The notes under the pieces: model-generated | Seen by the model: only the letters and a program-made list of their open reading frames with translations | Told to the model about the DNA's origin: nothing | The model's database searches: none | Origin: Bacteroides sp. MSB163 | GTDB taxonomy: Bacteria > Bacteroidota > Bacteroidia > Bacteroidales > Bacteroidaceae | Reading direction: 5' to 3' | DNA length: 64,000 nt | Assembly: GCF_036416795.1 (NCBI RefSeq) | Contig: NZ_CP143867.1 | Span: 4,270,001-4,334,000, forward strand | Part shown: positions 8,201-17,172 of the stretch, piece after piece | Layout: every line of letters begins with the position of its first letter | How positions within the stretch are numbered: position 1 is the first letter of the stretch | Made by a program: the position numbers and the translations under genes

Positions 8201-8704
8201 ATGGCTACAACAAAATTTAAGGGACAACCGGTTAAGATTATCGGTGAGTTTATAAAAACAGGAACAGTTGCTCCTGATTTCGAGTTAGTAAAGACTGATC
8301 TTTCTTCTTTTTCTTTGAAAGATATGAAAGGAAAGAATGTGATATTGAATATCTTCCCGAGTTTGGACACTAGTGTTTGTGCAACATCTGTGCGCAAGTT
8401 CAATAAGTTGGCAGCAAGTCTGCCTGACACCGTGGTATTGGCGATTTCCAAAGACTTGCCTTTTGCTCACGCTCGTTTCTGTACGACGGAAGGTATTGAA
8501 AATGTAATTCCTTTGTCTGATTTCCGTTTTTCAGATTTTGATGAAAGCTATGGTGTGCGTATGGCAGACGGTCCATTGGGCGGTTTGTTGGCACGTGCAG
8601 TGGTTATCATTGGTAAAGATGGAAAAGTGATGTATACCGAACTGGTACCCGAAATCACTCAAGAACCGGATTATGACAAAGCAATAGAGGCTGTGAAGAA
8701 ATAG
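8201..8704 (+). CDS. tpx: Thiol peroxidase (atypical 2-Cys peroxiredoxin)
   Basis: A 167-residue Tpx. The peroxidatic cysteine is Cys60 in LDTSVCATSVR and the resolving cysteine is Cys94 in ARFCTTEG, the spacing expected of Tpx enzymes. The family motif FELVKTDLSSFSLKD precedes them. It reduces hydrogen peroxide and alkyl peroxides with electrons from thioredoxin. No signal peptide is seen, so it is cytoplasmic here. It is monocistronic, with its own terminator hairpin. Confidence 0.96.
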   Translation: MATTKFKGQPVKIIGEFIKTGTVAPDFELVKTDLSSFSLKDMKGKNVILNIFPSLDTSVCATSVRKFNKLAASLPDTVVLAISKDLPFAHARFCTTEGIENVIPLSDFRFSDFDESYGVRMADGPLGGLLARAVVIIGKDGKVMYTELVPEITQEPDYDKAIEAVKK

Positions 8705-8740
8705 TAATCTCAGATTTTTAAATAGCAATAAGAATAATAA

Positions 8741-8784
8741 GGTGCACAAGGGTCGTGAGGCTATTGTGCACCATTTGTTTTTTA
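8741..8784 (+). terminator. Rho-independent terminator after tpx
   Basis: GGTGCACAA (8741-8749) pairs with TTGTGCACC (8764-8772), followed by ATTTGTTTTTTAT. Confidence 0.88.
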
Positions 8785-8914
8785 TATAGTGAGTTGGTGT
8801 ATGGATTGATTGTGGATTATCTTTTGTGTATTTTATTTGCTTTATGGTGAGTAACTGACTTTTTTTGTTTTACTTTGTACCATGAAATCAAGTATTAATA
8901 GATAACAAAGAAAA

Positions 8915-9823
8915 ATGGAACGAGGTTTAAAAGACTACGCCTTACTCATGCTGAAAGGTGTGGGAATGGGAGCAGCCGATGTGGTTCCCGGAGTATCGGG
9001 AGGAACAATTGCTTTTATTGTGGGAATTTATGATGAACTGATAGATTCGATAAAAAGCATCAACGGAAAAAGTTTAAAGTTGTTTTTTACAGGAAAATGG
9101 GGAGCGTTCTGGAAAGCCATTAATGGCAATTTTTTAATTTCCATTGTAGCTGGAATCGCTGTCAGTGTATTTTCACTGGCTAAGATTATTACATGGTTGC
9201 TTACGGATCATCCGGTAATGGTTTGGGCTTTCTTTTTCGGACTGGTGCTGGCTTCCACCTGGTTTGTGGGGAAAGATATAAAGGAGTGGAATAAGAAAAC
9301 AATTCCGGCTTTTATCATAGGAGTGGCAGTTGCTTATTATATTACGGTGGCAACTCCTGCTGAAACGCCATCCAATCTGTTTTTCATTTTCCTTTGCGGT
9401 GCGATTGCTATTTGTGCGATGATCTTGCCGGGTATATCGGGCAGTTTTATTTTGGTACTGTTAGGCAAATACTTTTATATAATGGAAGCGGTCAAGACAC
9501 TTGATATAGCGACTTTATTAGTATTCTTGGCAGGCGCCTGTATAGGTATAACTACTTTTTCACGAGTTCTTTCCTATGCGTTAAAGAATTTTCGTAATAT
9601 AACGTTGGCGGTATTGACCGGCTTTATGCTGGGGTCTCTTAATAAAGTATGGCCATGGAAAGAAACGATTGAAACGTTCACAGACAGTCATGGAGTAGTG
9701 AAGCCACTGGTTGAAGCGAATATCCTTCCTAATCAATATATTGTTGAAGCTGTAGTATTGATGATTGTTGGTTTCTTCCTGGTATATTTTTTGGAGAAGC
9801 TTTCTACACGTAGTGCTAAATAA
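8915..9823 (+). CDS. DUF368 family membrane protein (polyprenyl-phosphate transporter type)
   Basis: A 302-residue protein with about eight to nine membrane segments. Two glycine/proline motifs typical of DUF368 are present: ADVVPGVSGGTIAF near residues 21-34 and MILPGISGSFILVLLGKY in the second half, consistent with an internal duplication. DUF368 proteins have been reported to return undecaprenyl phosphate across the cytoplasmic membrane for reuse in cell-wall and glycan synthesis (PopT). Transport activity here is inferred from family. The gene is transcribed alone and ends at a terminator shared with the convergent TPR gene. Confidence 0.88.
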   Translation: MERGLKDYALLMLKGVGMGAADVVPGVSGGTIAFIVGIYDELIDSIKSINGKSLKLFFTGKWGAFWKAINGNFLISIVAGIAVSVFSLAKIITWLLTDHPVMVWAFFFGLVLASTWFVGKDIKEWNKKTIPAFIIGVAVAYYITVATPAETPSNLFFIFLCGAIAICAMILPGISGSFILVLLGKYFYIMEAVKTLDIATLLVFLAGACIGITTFSRVLSYALKNFRNITLAVLTGFMLGSLNKVWPWKETIETFTDSHGVVKPLVEANILPNQYIVEAVVLMIVGFFLVYFLEKLSTRSAK

Positions 9824-9850
9824 GGATACCCCCTACAATATAAAAAAAAT

Positions 9851-9887
9851 AGAGAGTAAAGCAATCAGCTTTACTCTCTGTTTTTTT
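9851..9887. terminator. Terminator between DUF368 and TPR genes
   Basis: AGAGAGTAAAGC (9851-9862) pairs perfectly with GCTTTACTCTCT (9868-9879), followed by seven T residues; A-rich sequence precedes it. It serves the plus strand and probably both strands. It overlaps the last codon of the convergent gene. Confidence 0.93.
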
Positions 9888-11310
9888 ATTGCAATGCTTT
9901 TATGATATTTTGCATATAAACAGCCAGATCTTCCCGGTCTTCATTTTCCATCATAGCCTGCATCTTCTCCAGTTCTTTCAGATCAAAGGGGCGGGTGCAC
10001 TTCTGATTGTACTTTATGAAGTTTTCCTTATCATGCAGTGTCATGTAGAGAACGGTCAACTTTTCATTGATACCTTCAAATTCCGGTTCTAACTCACAAA
10101 CACGTTCAAAAGCTATTTTCGCATAATCCAGATACCCGATTTCCATGCTGTGCATACCTATTTCATTCCAGGTATCAGCGCTAGGAGCACAATTCAAGGC
10201 CTTTGCCCATTGCTTTATTCCCTTTTCGTAGTCACCTTCTTCGACGTACATGCGGCCTTCAATCAGGTAGGCTTCAGGATCTTTCGGTTCCAGCTTTTGG
10301 GCTTTTTTGCAATACTGGTGCGCTTTGCGTTTCTTTTTCATTTTGGAAAGGCAAAGTCCTGCATTGGCATATAGGCTGGGTAGAGTAGGTGCGGGAGTTT
10401 CTTCCGCTTCGTTAGCCTGGATTGCTTTTTCCAGATTTTCGTATCCTTCTTCCCATTCGCCTTTGGATACCTTGCATAAGCCGATGTAGGTATAGACAAA
10501 CTCAGGAGCCAACCCATGCATCCGCTCAGCTTTCTGATAACATTCCAACGCTGCATCCTCATTGCCCAACTGGTAAAAACAATGCCCTTTCATTACATAG
10601 GCGTCTGTAAATTCGTCATCACCTACCAATGCATAGTCGCAGGCATCAATTGCCTGGTCGAAGTTCAGATCTTCAAAATGGCATCTTGCCAGTCCGAACC
10701 AATAGGGAGCCGAATATGGATTCTGATCTATCAGCTGGTTATATAGAGGAATTGCTTCTTTTATCATACCTTTCCCATAGTAACAGTCTGCAACTACGGC
10801 AATGTAAGCTTCTTCATCGGCATATTCTTCCTTTACCGGGTTGAGCCATGCCAGAGCCTTGTCCGGATAGCCCATATCGAGGTACATATAAGATACATCG
10901 ATTACATTTGCCAGGTCCTCTTTATCTTCAATCGTATCGAGTAGCTGTTCGGCATCATCCAGCTTACCTTCACTCAACAGCAAGTGGGCGCGTACCACCT
11001 TGGCTTCCGGCGAATAGGTATCGGGAAGGTTTTCGATGATTTCACGTGCCTTTGCTCTTTTTCCGCTATCCAGATGCAGGTAAGCATATTCTATCATTAA
11101 TGCCGTACTGTCGGGATGTAGCTTCAGGCCATATTCTGCAATTTCTAAAGCTTTATCATAATTCTTTCTGGTGCCATACCAGTCGGCAAGGTCAGCCAAA
11201 TCGTCTGCGTCCAGATAAAATGGTTGTTTCGCGGACATTGCCGATTCATATTGTTCGGCAAGTTCCTGAAGTTCTTTATCTCTGCCGGACAGCAGGTTTT
11301 TATTGCTCAT
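9886..11310 (-). CDS. Tetratricopeptide repeat protein
   Basis: A 474-residue soluble protein made almost entirely of TPR helices, with recognisable units such as DLADWYGTRKNYDKALEIAE, YWFGLARCHFEDLNFDQAID and AYLIEGRMYVEEGDYEKG. I count roughly ten repeats. No signal peptide, membrane segment or enzymatic domain is evident, so it is probably a cytoplasmic scaffold. The next upstream same-strand gene is glnS, whose stop lies 27 bp before this start, so the two are likely co-transcribed. The specific role is unknown. Confidence 0.85.
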   Translation of the reverse strand: MSNKNLLSGRDKELQELAEQYESAMSAKQPFYLDADDLADLADWYGTRKNYDKALEIAEYGLKLHPDSTALMIEYAYLHLDSGKRAKAREIIENLPDTYSPEAKVVRAHLLLSEGKLDDAEQLLDTIEDKEDLANVIDVSYMYLDMGYPDKALAWLNPVKEEYADEEAYIAVVADCYYGKGMIKEAIPLYNQLIDQNPYSAPYWFGLARCHFEDLNFDQAIDACDYALVGDDEFTDAYVMKGHCFYQLGNEDAALECYQKAERMHGLAPEFVYTYIGLCKVSKGEWEEGYENLEKAIQANEAEETPAPTLPSLYANAGLCLSKMKKKRKAHQYCKKAQKLEPKDPEAYLIEGRMYVEEGDYEKGIKQWAKALNCAPSADTWNEIGMHSMEIGYLDYAKIAFERVCELEPEFEGINEKLTVLYMTLHDKENFIKYNQKCTRPFDLKELEKMQAMMENEDREDLAVYMQNIIKALQ

Positions 11311-11337
11311 TAATAGTTTACTCCTATAATCCTTACT

Positions 11338-13077
11338 TTATTTGTTAATCTTGCCCCAGGTATCTTTCAACCCTACAGTACGGTTGAATACCATCTTCTC
11401 CGGTGTGGAGTCCGGATCTACATTAAAATAACCGATGCGCTGGAACTGCAAGTAAGTTAGCGGTTTCATGCCTGCGGCATATTTCTCAATGTAGCAATGG
11501 GGCAGTATATGCAATGAATCCGGGTTGATGATTTCTTTCATCGCTTCCAGGGCATCGCAGTTTTTAGCTTCACGAATAGCGGCAAGCTCGTCGCGTGGGT
11601 TCTCCACTTTCCACAGGCGGTCGTAGAGGCGTACTTCGGCTTCGAGACAATGGTCGCAGCTAACCCAATGCAGGGTACCTTTCACCTTACGGTTTGCTTC
11701 GGGCATGCCGCTCTTGGTGTTCGGGTCGTATTCGCAATATACTTCGACTATTTCTCCGGCTTCATTTTTCTTGCAACCGGTACATTTCACGATATAAGCA
11801 CTTTTCAGGCGCACTTCTTGTTCCGGAGTCATGCGGAAATATTTCTTAGGAGCATCCTCCATGAAGTCTTCACGTTCCATCCACAGTTCACGGCTGAATT
11901 CGATGAAGTGACTGCCTTCTTCCGGTTTTTCAGGATTATTGATAGCTTCCAGTTCTTCCACTTGTCCTTCGGGGTAGTTGGTAATTACCAGCTTCACCGG
12001 ATTCACAACGGCAGATACGCGGATTGCCCGGGTATTCAGGTCTTCGCGCAGGGCACTTTCCAGCAAGGCAAATTCATTGAGCGCATCATAAGTGGTATAT
12101 CCGATTTTATCGATGAACTTGTGGATAGCTTCAGGAGAATATCCGCGACGGCGGAAACCACAGATGGTCGGCATACGGGGATCATCCCATCCGTTCACCA
12201 GTTTCTCTTTTACCAGAGTCAACAGATTACGTTTGCTCATCAGCGTATAGCTGAGGTTCAGTTTATTGAACTCATACTGGTGAGGACGGTTATCATTCAA
12301 ATCCTGTCCTTCTTTCACCCAGTCTACAAAAAGATCGTAGAGCGGCCGGTGAGGAACGAATTCCAACGTACAGAGAGAATGGGTTACGCCTTCGAAGTAG
12401 TCGCTTTGTCCATGTGCGAAGTCATACATCGGATAAGCTTTCCAAGTGGTGCCCGTGCGATGGTGTGGATGGTTCACTACACGATAAATGATAGGATCGC
12501 GGAAGTGCATGTTCGGATTCGCCATGTCAATTTTGGCACGGAGCACCATAGCGCCTTCTGCTATTTCACCTGTATTCATCTTCTTGAACAAGGAGAGACT
12601 TTCTTCTATCGGGCGGTTGCGGTAGGGACTTTCCACACCTGGTTGGGTAGGAGTACCTTTCTGCTGTGCGATTTGCTCGGAAGTCTGCTCGTCAATATAT
12701 GCTTTACCTTCTTCAATGAGGCGGATGGCAAAGTCCCACAATTGCTGGAAGTAATCGGACGCATAGTATTCATTACCCCATTGGTAACCCAGCCATTGAA
12801 TATCTTCCTTGATGGCTTCTACATATTCCACATCTTCCTTGGTAGGATTGGTATCATCGAAACGCAGATTGCAGATGCCATTGTGGTCGGCTGCAATACC
12901 AAAATCAAGGCAAATAGCCTTGGCGTGACCGATGTGGAGGTATCCGTTGGGTTCGGGCGGGAAACGCGTTTGCACCTTGCCACCGTTTTTACCCTCTTTT
13001 AAATCTTTCTCAACAATTTGTTCAATGAAGTTGAGGCTCTTTTTTTCGCCTACTTCTTCGCTCTTAATATCTGCCAT
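11338..13077 (-). CDS. glnS: Glutaminyl-tRNA synthetase
   Basis: A 579-residue class I synthetase starting MADIKSEEVGEKKSLNFIEQ. The frame is open back to 13155, but that extension runs through repeat sequence and the promoter box (13111-13104), so 13077 is the real start. The HIGH motif is in PPEPNGYLHIGHA (about 40-52), and LMSKRNL corresponds to the KMSKS loop. The C-terminal anticodon-binding barrels follow. It charges tRNA-Gln with glutamine. Length is normal for the family, and it is probably co-transcribed with the TPR gene downstream. Confidence 0.97.
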   Translation of the reverse strand: MADIKSEEVGEKKSLNFIEQIVEKDLKEGKNGGKVQTRFPPEPNGYLHIGHAKAICLDFGIAADHNGICNLRFDDTNPTKEDVEYVEAIKEDIQWLGYQWGNEYYASDYFQQLWDFAIRLIEEGKAYIDEQTSEQIAQQKGTPTQPGVESPYRNRPIEESLSLFKKMNTGEIAEGAMVLRAKIDMANPNMHFRDPIIYRVVNHPHHRTGTTWKAYPMYDFAHGQSDYFEGVTHSLCTLEFVPHRPLYDLFVDWVKEGQDLNDNRPHQYEFNKLNLSYTLMSKRNLLTLVKEKLVNGWDDPRMPTICGFRRRGYSPEAIHKFIDKIGYTTYDALNEFALLESALREDLNTRAIRVSAVVNPVKLVITNYPEGQVEELEAINNPEKPEEGSHFIEFSRELWMEREDFMEDAPKKYFRMTPEQEVRLKSAYIVKCTGCKKNEAGEIVEVYCEYDPNTKSGMPEANRKVKGTLHWVSCDHCLEAEVRLYDRLWKVENPRDELAAIREAKNCDALEAMKEIINPDSLHILPHCYIEKYAAGMKPLTYLQFQRIGYFNVDPDSTPEKMVFNRTVGLKDTWGKINK

Positions 13078-13103
13078 AATGCTGTCTGTTTTCGTATTCC
13101 GTG

Positions 13104-13111
13104 CAAAGATA
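13104..13111 (-). promoter_or_regulatory. glnS -7 promoter box
   Basis: TATCTTTG on the minus strand matches the Bacteroides consensus and lies 26 bp before the chosen glnS start. It rules out the longer reading frame. Confidence 0.75.
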
Positions 13112-13117
13112 GGAGAA

Positions 13118-13217
13118 AAAAATGAAGAATGAAGAATGAAGAATGAAGAATTCACCTTGCGGCATACTTACATAGCGCGGTTAAATTCTTCATGCTTCGT
13201 TCTTCATTCTTCATTTA
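13118..13217. repeat. GAAGAAT word-repeat hairpin between pstS and glnS
   Basis: Four to five tandem copies of GAAGAAT (13123-13150) face inverted copies ATTCTTC (13187-13213), giving a long imperfect hairpin. The right arm supplies the last codons of pstS (Asn-Glu-Glu-stop). Its position after pstS and before the glnS promoter suits a terminator. Confidence 0.75.
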
Positions 13218-14019
13218 CCGGAATATATCCACTCTTTTTAATGATTTCCTGACCGGCAGGTGACAGGATGAAACTGATGAGTGGGTTTACTTGTCCGGCG
13301 TTTTCCGTATTATAGTAATAATATAGAGGTCGTACGATGGGGTAACTCTTGTCTGTGGCACTTTCCATGGTGGGCGGTGCAAAGTGTTTGCCGTCATAAG
13401 ATACGGAAAGTGACTTGACGCGAGGGGAGAGATAAGCCAGTCCTACATACCCTATCGCTCCCTTCGTCTGACTGACGGATTGGATAATGGCTCCGGTGGC
13501 GGGCATGGAAAGGCTACTGCTCATATAATTTTTATTTTTGAGAACGCTTTCCTTGAAAAACTCATAGGTGCCCGAAGATGTTTCACGGGAATATACTACG
13601 ATTTTGCGATCGTCTCCACCCACTTGTTTCCAGTTTGTTATTTTTCCCCGGAAGATATCTTCCAGTTGTTGGCGTGTCAGTTGTTTCACCGGGTTAGAAG
13701 GGTGTACCACGACGGCAAGGGCATCGTAGGCAACGATTACTTCTTCTACTTCCTTGCCTGCGGACTTTACTTTCATTTTCTCACTGAACTTGATGGGGCG
13801 GGATGCCATGGCAATATCCGTCGTTCCGTCCATTAAAGCGGAAATGCCCACGCCGGTGCCGCCACCCGTGACGGTAACCCGGGCATCGGGATTGAGCGCC
13901 ATAAACCTTTCAGCGGTCTGTTGTGCTACGGGGAGTACGGTGTCGCTGCCTTTAATACGCTGTGCTTGCATGCTGCTTGCAGCTAATGTCAGGAGTAGGA
14001 TCATACTTATTTTTTTCAT
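13204..14019 (-). CDS. pstS: Phosphate ABC transporter, periplasmic phosphate-binding protein
   Basis: A 271-residue protein with a signal peptide (residues 1-19, cleavage after MQA). PstS phosphate-contact motifs are visible: KGSDTVLP, TGGGTGVGI, IAMASRP and SRETSSGTYEFF, plus LTRQQLEDIFRGKITNW. It captures inorganic phosphate in the periplasm and delivers it to PstCA. It is transcribed divergently from pstC-pstA-pstB-phoU. The last three codons fall inside a GAAGAAT repeat, so the C-terminus may have been altered by repeat growth. Confidence 0.95.
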   Translation of the reverse strand: MKKISMILLLTLAASSMQAQRIKGSDTVLPVAQQTAERFMALNPDARVTVTGGGTGVGISALMDGTTDIAMASRPIKFSEKMKVKSAGKEVEEVIVAYDALAVVVHPSNPVKQLTRQQLEDIFRGKITNWKQVGGDDRKIVVYSRETSSGTYEFFKESVLKNKNYMSSSLSMPATGAIIQSVSQTKGAIGYVGLAYLSPRVKSLSVSYDGKHFAPPTMESATDKSYPIVRPLYYYYNTENAGQVNPLISFILSPAGQEIIKKSGYIPVNEE

Positions 14020-14103
14020 AACAGGTATTGTTTATAATTACTTTATGTAGTAAACTAACGATAGTATAACAACCTTCATACTACTCTTTTTGTTTATTGT
14101 CTG

Positions 14104-14186
14104 CAAATAAAGCAATCGTGTATTACGATGCTATTACAAAGCTTGTGTTTTTGCGGGTTGTAACGCTTTTGTAACAGGTTTGAAAC
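14104..14186. promoter_or_regulatory. Candidate Pho boxes in the divergent pstS-pstC promoter region
   Basis: Toward pstC, three 7-bp boxes recur at exactly 11 bp: TTGTAAC at 14158, TTGTAAC at 14169 and TTGAAAC at 14180. Toward pstS, two boxes of the same kind lie on the minus strand (TATTAC on plus at 14121 and 14132, again 11 bp apart), followed by a weak -7 box TTTATTTG at 14111-14104. Eleven-base direct repeats are the layout of PhoB/PhoP sites in other phyla. Binding is inferred. Confidence 0.5.
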
Positions 14187-14261
14187 ATTTCTTTCAAACG
14201 TTAGTCACACTCTCTTAACATCAGCCCCATTTCTTTGCATGCAGAATATCAACAGGTATTT

Positions 14262-15445
14262 ATGAAGAAACTTTTTGAAAAAATAGTAGAAGGTATATTG
14301 GCTTGCAGTGGTTTCGTAACAAGTATTACCATTGTGCTTATCATCCTGTTTCTCTTTTCCGAGGCGTTGGGATTGTTCAACAGCCGGGTGATTGAAGAGG
14401 GATATGTATTGGCATTGAATAAAGATAATAAGGTTGCTGAGCTGACACCGGCTCAGATAAAAGATGTCTTCGACGAGGAAATAACAAATTGGAATGAGGT
14501 CGGAGGGCAGGATATGCCTATCCGCTTTTCCGTTTGGAGGATATCACCCAGTATTATACTGAAGAAGAACTGGGCCCTTCTTATGAACATGCCGGAGCAA
14601 GAATTACCGAGTTGGTGGAGCGTACACCGGGCATCATTGCTTTTGTGCCGCAACAGTTTATTGTACGTCAGGATTCCGTCCACTTGTTGCGCGATAATAC
14701 GATTTCAGTGAAAGACGTTTTTGCCGGTGCCGAATGGTTTCCTACGGCTACCCCTGCCGCGCAATTTGGCTTTTTGCCGCTGATAACGGGTACATTATGG
14801 GTGAGTCTTTTTGCCATTCTGATTGCTCTTCCGTTCGGACTTTCGGTAGCTATCTATATGTCCGAAGTGGCAAATCCTAAGGTGCGTAATCTGTTGAAGC
14901 CGATAATTGAGTTACTGAGTGGTATTCCGTCAGTGGTTTATGGCTTCTTCGGATTGATAGTGATTGTGCCGCTCATACAGAAAGTGTTCGACTTGCCGGT
15001 TGGCGAAAGCGGTCTGGCGGGAAGTATCGTATTGGCAATAATGGCATTGCCCACGATTATCACTGTGACAGAAGATGCCATGCGCAACTGTCCCCGTGCC
15101 ATGCGTGAAGCCAGTCTGGCATTGGGAGCTTCGCAATGGCAAACTATATATAAGGTGGTGATACCCTATTCTGTATCGGGCATCACTTCCGGAGTAGTGC
15201 TGGGCATCGGACGCGCCATCGGAGAAACGATGGCGGTATTGATGGTGACAGGCAATGCGGCCGTTATACCGCATACCATTCTGGAGCCTTTGCGCACCAT
15301 TCCCGCTACGATTGCAGCGGAACTGGGAGAAGCACCTGCCGGAGGAGCTCATTATGAAGCTTTATTCCTTCTGGGAGTAGTATTGTTCTTTATCAGTTTG
15401 CTGATCAACTTCACGGTGGAAGCTGTATCGGCCCGGAAAAGATAG
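14262..15445 (+). pseudogene. pstC: Phosphate ABC transporter permease PstC, split by a one-base frameshift
   Basis: The first frame runs from the ATG at 14262 (MKKLFEKIVEGILACSG, first membrane helix). The second, open to 15445, carries the permease helices and the EAA-type loop (MREASLALGASQW). Similarity to PstC continues across the break: DMPIR is read in frame one to 14525, then FRLEDITQYY in frame two from 14528. One base is missing near 14526-14529, in a run of four T. Adding one base gives about 394 residues, the normal length in this phylum. Between helices one and two lies an extracytoplasmic segment resembling PstS (KDVFDEEITNWNEVGG). The second part has no ATG near its start. The gene is either inactivated or this is a sequencing error; the intact partner genes favour an error or a very recent mutation. 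Confidence 0.85.
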
Positions 15446-15466
15446 TGTTTTACAGAGAAAAGTAAA

Positions 15467-16333
15467 ATGAGTATGATAGATAAGAAACATCTTTCGCAAC
15501 GCATTGCATTCGGTACATTCCGTTTGCTGAGCCTGACGGTGGTAGGGATACTCTTTGCCATTCTCGGCTTTATTATATATAAAGGTATAGGAGTTATCAG
15601 TTGGGAGTTTCTGACTACCGCGCCGAAGGACGGCATGACGGCAGGTGGCATTTGGCCTGCCATTGTCGGAACATTCTATCTGATGATAGGCAGTGCCCTG
15701 TTTGCCTTTCCGGTGGGAGTAATGAGTGGTATTTATATGAATGAATACGCTCCGAAGGGCTGGATCGTCCGTTTTATCCGCATGATGACGAATAATCTGA
15801 GCGGGATACCTTCCATTGTCTTTGGTCTTTTCGGTATGGCCCTGTTCGTTAACTATATGGGGTTTGGCGATAGTATCCTTGCCGGCTCTCTTACATTGGG
15901 GTTGCTCTGCGTGCCTTTGGTGATTCGTACTACCGAAGAAGCGCTGAAAGCTATTCCCGATACCCTGCGTGAAGGAAGCCGGGCTTTGGGAGCTACCAAA
16001 TTGCAAACCATCTGGCATGTGATTCTGCCAATGGCCATGCCGAATGTGATAACAGGGCTTATTCTTGCTTTGGGACGTGTTTCCGGTGAGACCGCACCCA
16101 TCCTGTTTACTTGTGCCGCTTATTTTCTTCCTCAGTTACCCACAAGTATCCTCGATCAGTGCATGGCATTGCCTTATCATCTATATGTTATTTCTACTAG
16201 TGGTACGGATATGGAATCCCAGCTTCCGCTGGCTTATGGCACTGCTTTGGTTTTAATAATAATCATTCTCTTTGTCAATCTTCTGGCAAATGCCTTACGG
16301 AAGTATTTTGAGAAGAAAGTAAAGATGAACTAA
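15467..16333 (+). CDS. pstA: Phosphate ABC transporter permease PstA
   Basis: A 288-residue inner-membrane protein with about six helices and the permease cytoplasmic loop TLREGSRALGATKLQTIWHVILP. It starts 21 bp after pstC; a second ATG lies two codons in (15473). It forms the transmembrane channel of the PstSCAB importer with PstC. The sequence is complete. Confidence 0.95.
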   Translation: MSMIDKKHLSQRIAFGTFRLLSLTVVGILFAILGFIIYKGIGVISWEFLTTAPKDGMTAGGIWPAIVGTFYLMIGSALFAFPVGVMSGIYMNEYAPKGWIVRFIRMMTNNLSGIPSIVFGLFGMALFVNYMGFGDSILAGSLTLGLLCVPLVIRTTEEALKAIPDTLREGSRALGATKLQTIWHVILPMAMPNVITGLILALGRVSGETAPILFTCAAYFLPQLPTSILDQCMALPYHLYVISTSGTDMESQLPLAYGTALVLIIIILFVNLLANALRKYFEKKVKMN

Positions 16334-16357
16334 CGGGAATAATAAACAGTAAATGAA

Positions 16358-17113
16358 ATGATGGGTAAAATAGAAGCAAATAATGTAAACTTCTGGTATG
16401 GCGACTTTCATGCTCTGAAAGGTATCAGTATGTCGATAGAAGAACGTTCGGTGGTAGCCTTTATCGGTCCTTCGGGATGCGGTAAGTCCACTTTTCTGCG
16501 GTTATTCAACCGTATGAACGATCTGATTCCCAATACCCGCCTGACAGGTGAAATCCATATTGACGGAAAGGATATCTACGGAAAAGATATCCAGGTGGAT
16601 GAGCTCCGTAAGAAAGTAGGTATGGTGTTCCAGCGTCCCAATCCTTTTCCAAAAAGTATTTTCGAGAATGTGGCCTATGGTCTTCGGGTGAACGGGGTGA
16701 CGGACAATAGTTTTATCCGTCAGCGTGTGGAAGAGTCCTTGAGGGGTGCCGCCTTGTGGGAAGAAGTAAAGGATAAGCTGAAGGTTTCCGCTTATGCACT
16801 TTCCGGCGGACAACAGCAACGCCTCTGTATAGCCCGCGCCATGGCTGTGTCTCCCTCCGTATTGCTGATGGACGAGCCGGCTTCTGCGCTCGATCCTATT
16901 TCTACGGCTAAAGTAGAGGAGCTTATTCACGAGTTGAAGGAACAGTATACAATTGTTATCGTTACACACAATATGCAGCAGGCTGCACGCGTTAGTGATA
17001 AAACAGCATTCTTCTATTTGGGGCAAATGGTGGAATTTGACGATACTAAGAAGATATTTACGAACCCCGAGAAAGTGGAGACTCAGAACTATATTACGGG
17101 ACGTTTTGGGTAA
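16358..17113 (+). CDS. pstB: Phosphate ABC transporter ATP-binding protein
   Basis: A 251-residue ABC ATPase. Walker A is GPSGCGKST, the signature is LSGGQQQRLCIARA, Walker B is VLLMDEPASALDP and the switch histidine is in VTHNMQQ. The sequence NRMNDLIPNTRLTGEI is typical of PstB. Two adjacent ATG codons (16358 and 16361) could start it. It powers phosphate import and lies between pstA and phoU in one operon. Confidence 0.97.
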   Translation: MMGKIEANNVNFWYGDFHALKGISMSIEERSVVAFIGPSGCGKSTFLRLFNRMNDLIPNTRLTGEIHIDGKDIYGKDIQVDELRKKVGMVFQRPNPFPKSIFENVAYGLRVNGVTDNSFIRQRVEESLRGAALWEEVKDKLKVSAYALSGGQQQRLCIARAMAVSPSVLLMDEPASALDPISTAKVEELIHELKEQYTIVIVTHNMQQAARVSDKTAFFYLGQMVEFDDTKKIFTNPEKVETQNYITGRFG

Positions 17114-17172
17114 GCATTTGTTTCATTGCTTTCCTCTAATTAATCATACAAGTAATCTTAAAATAGAAATTT

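Noticed and set aside
11650..13002. 450-codon plus-strand ORF opposite glnS
   Set aside because: It is a shadow frame of the glnS coding strand; no start signal or family resemblance, and glnS is certain.
13078..13155. N-terminal extension of glnS
   Set aside because: It is translated from GAAGAAT repeats and crosses the promoter box; family sequence starts at 13077.
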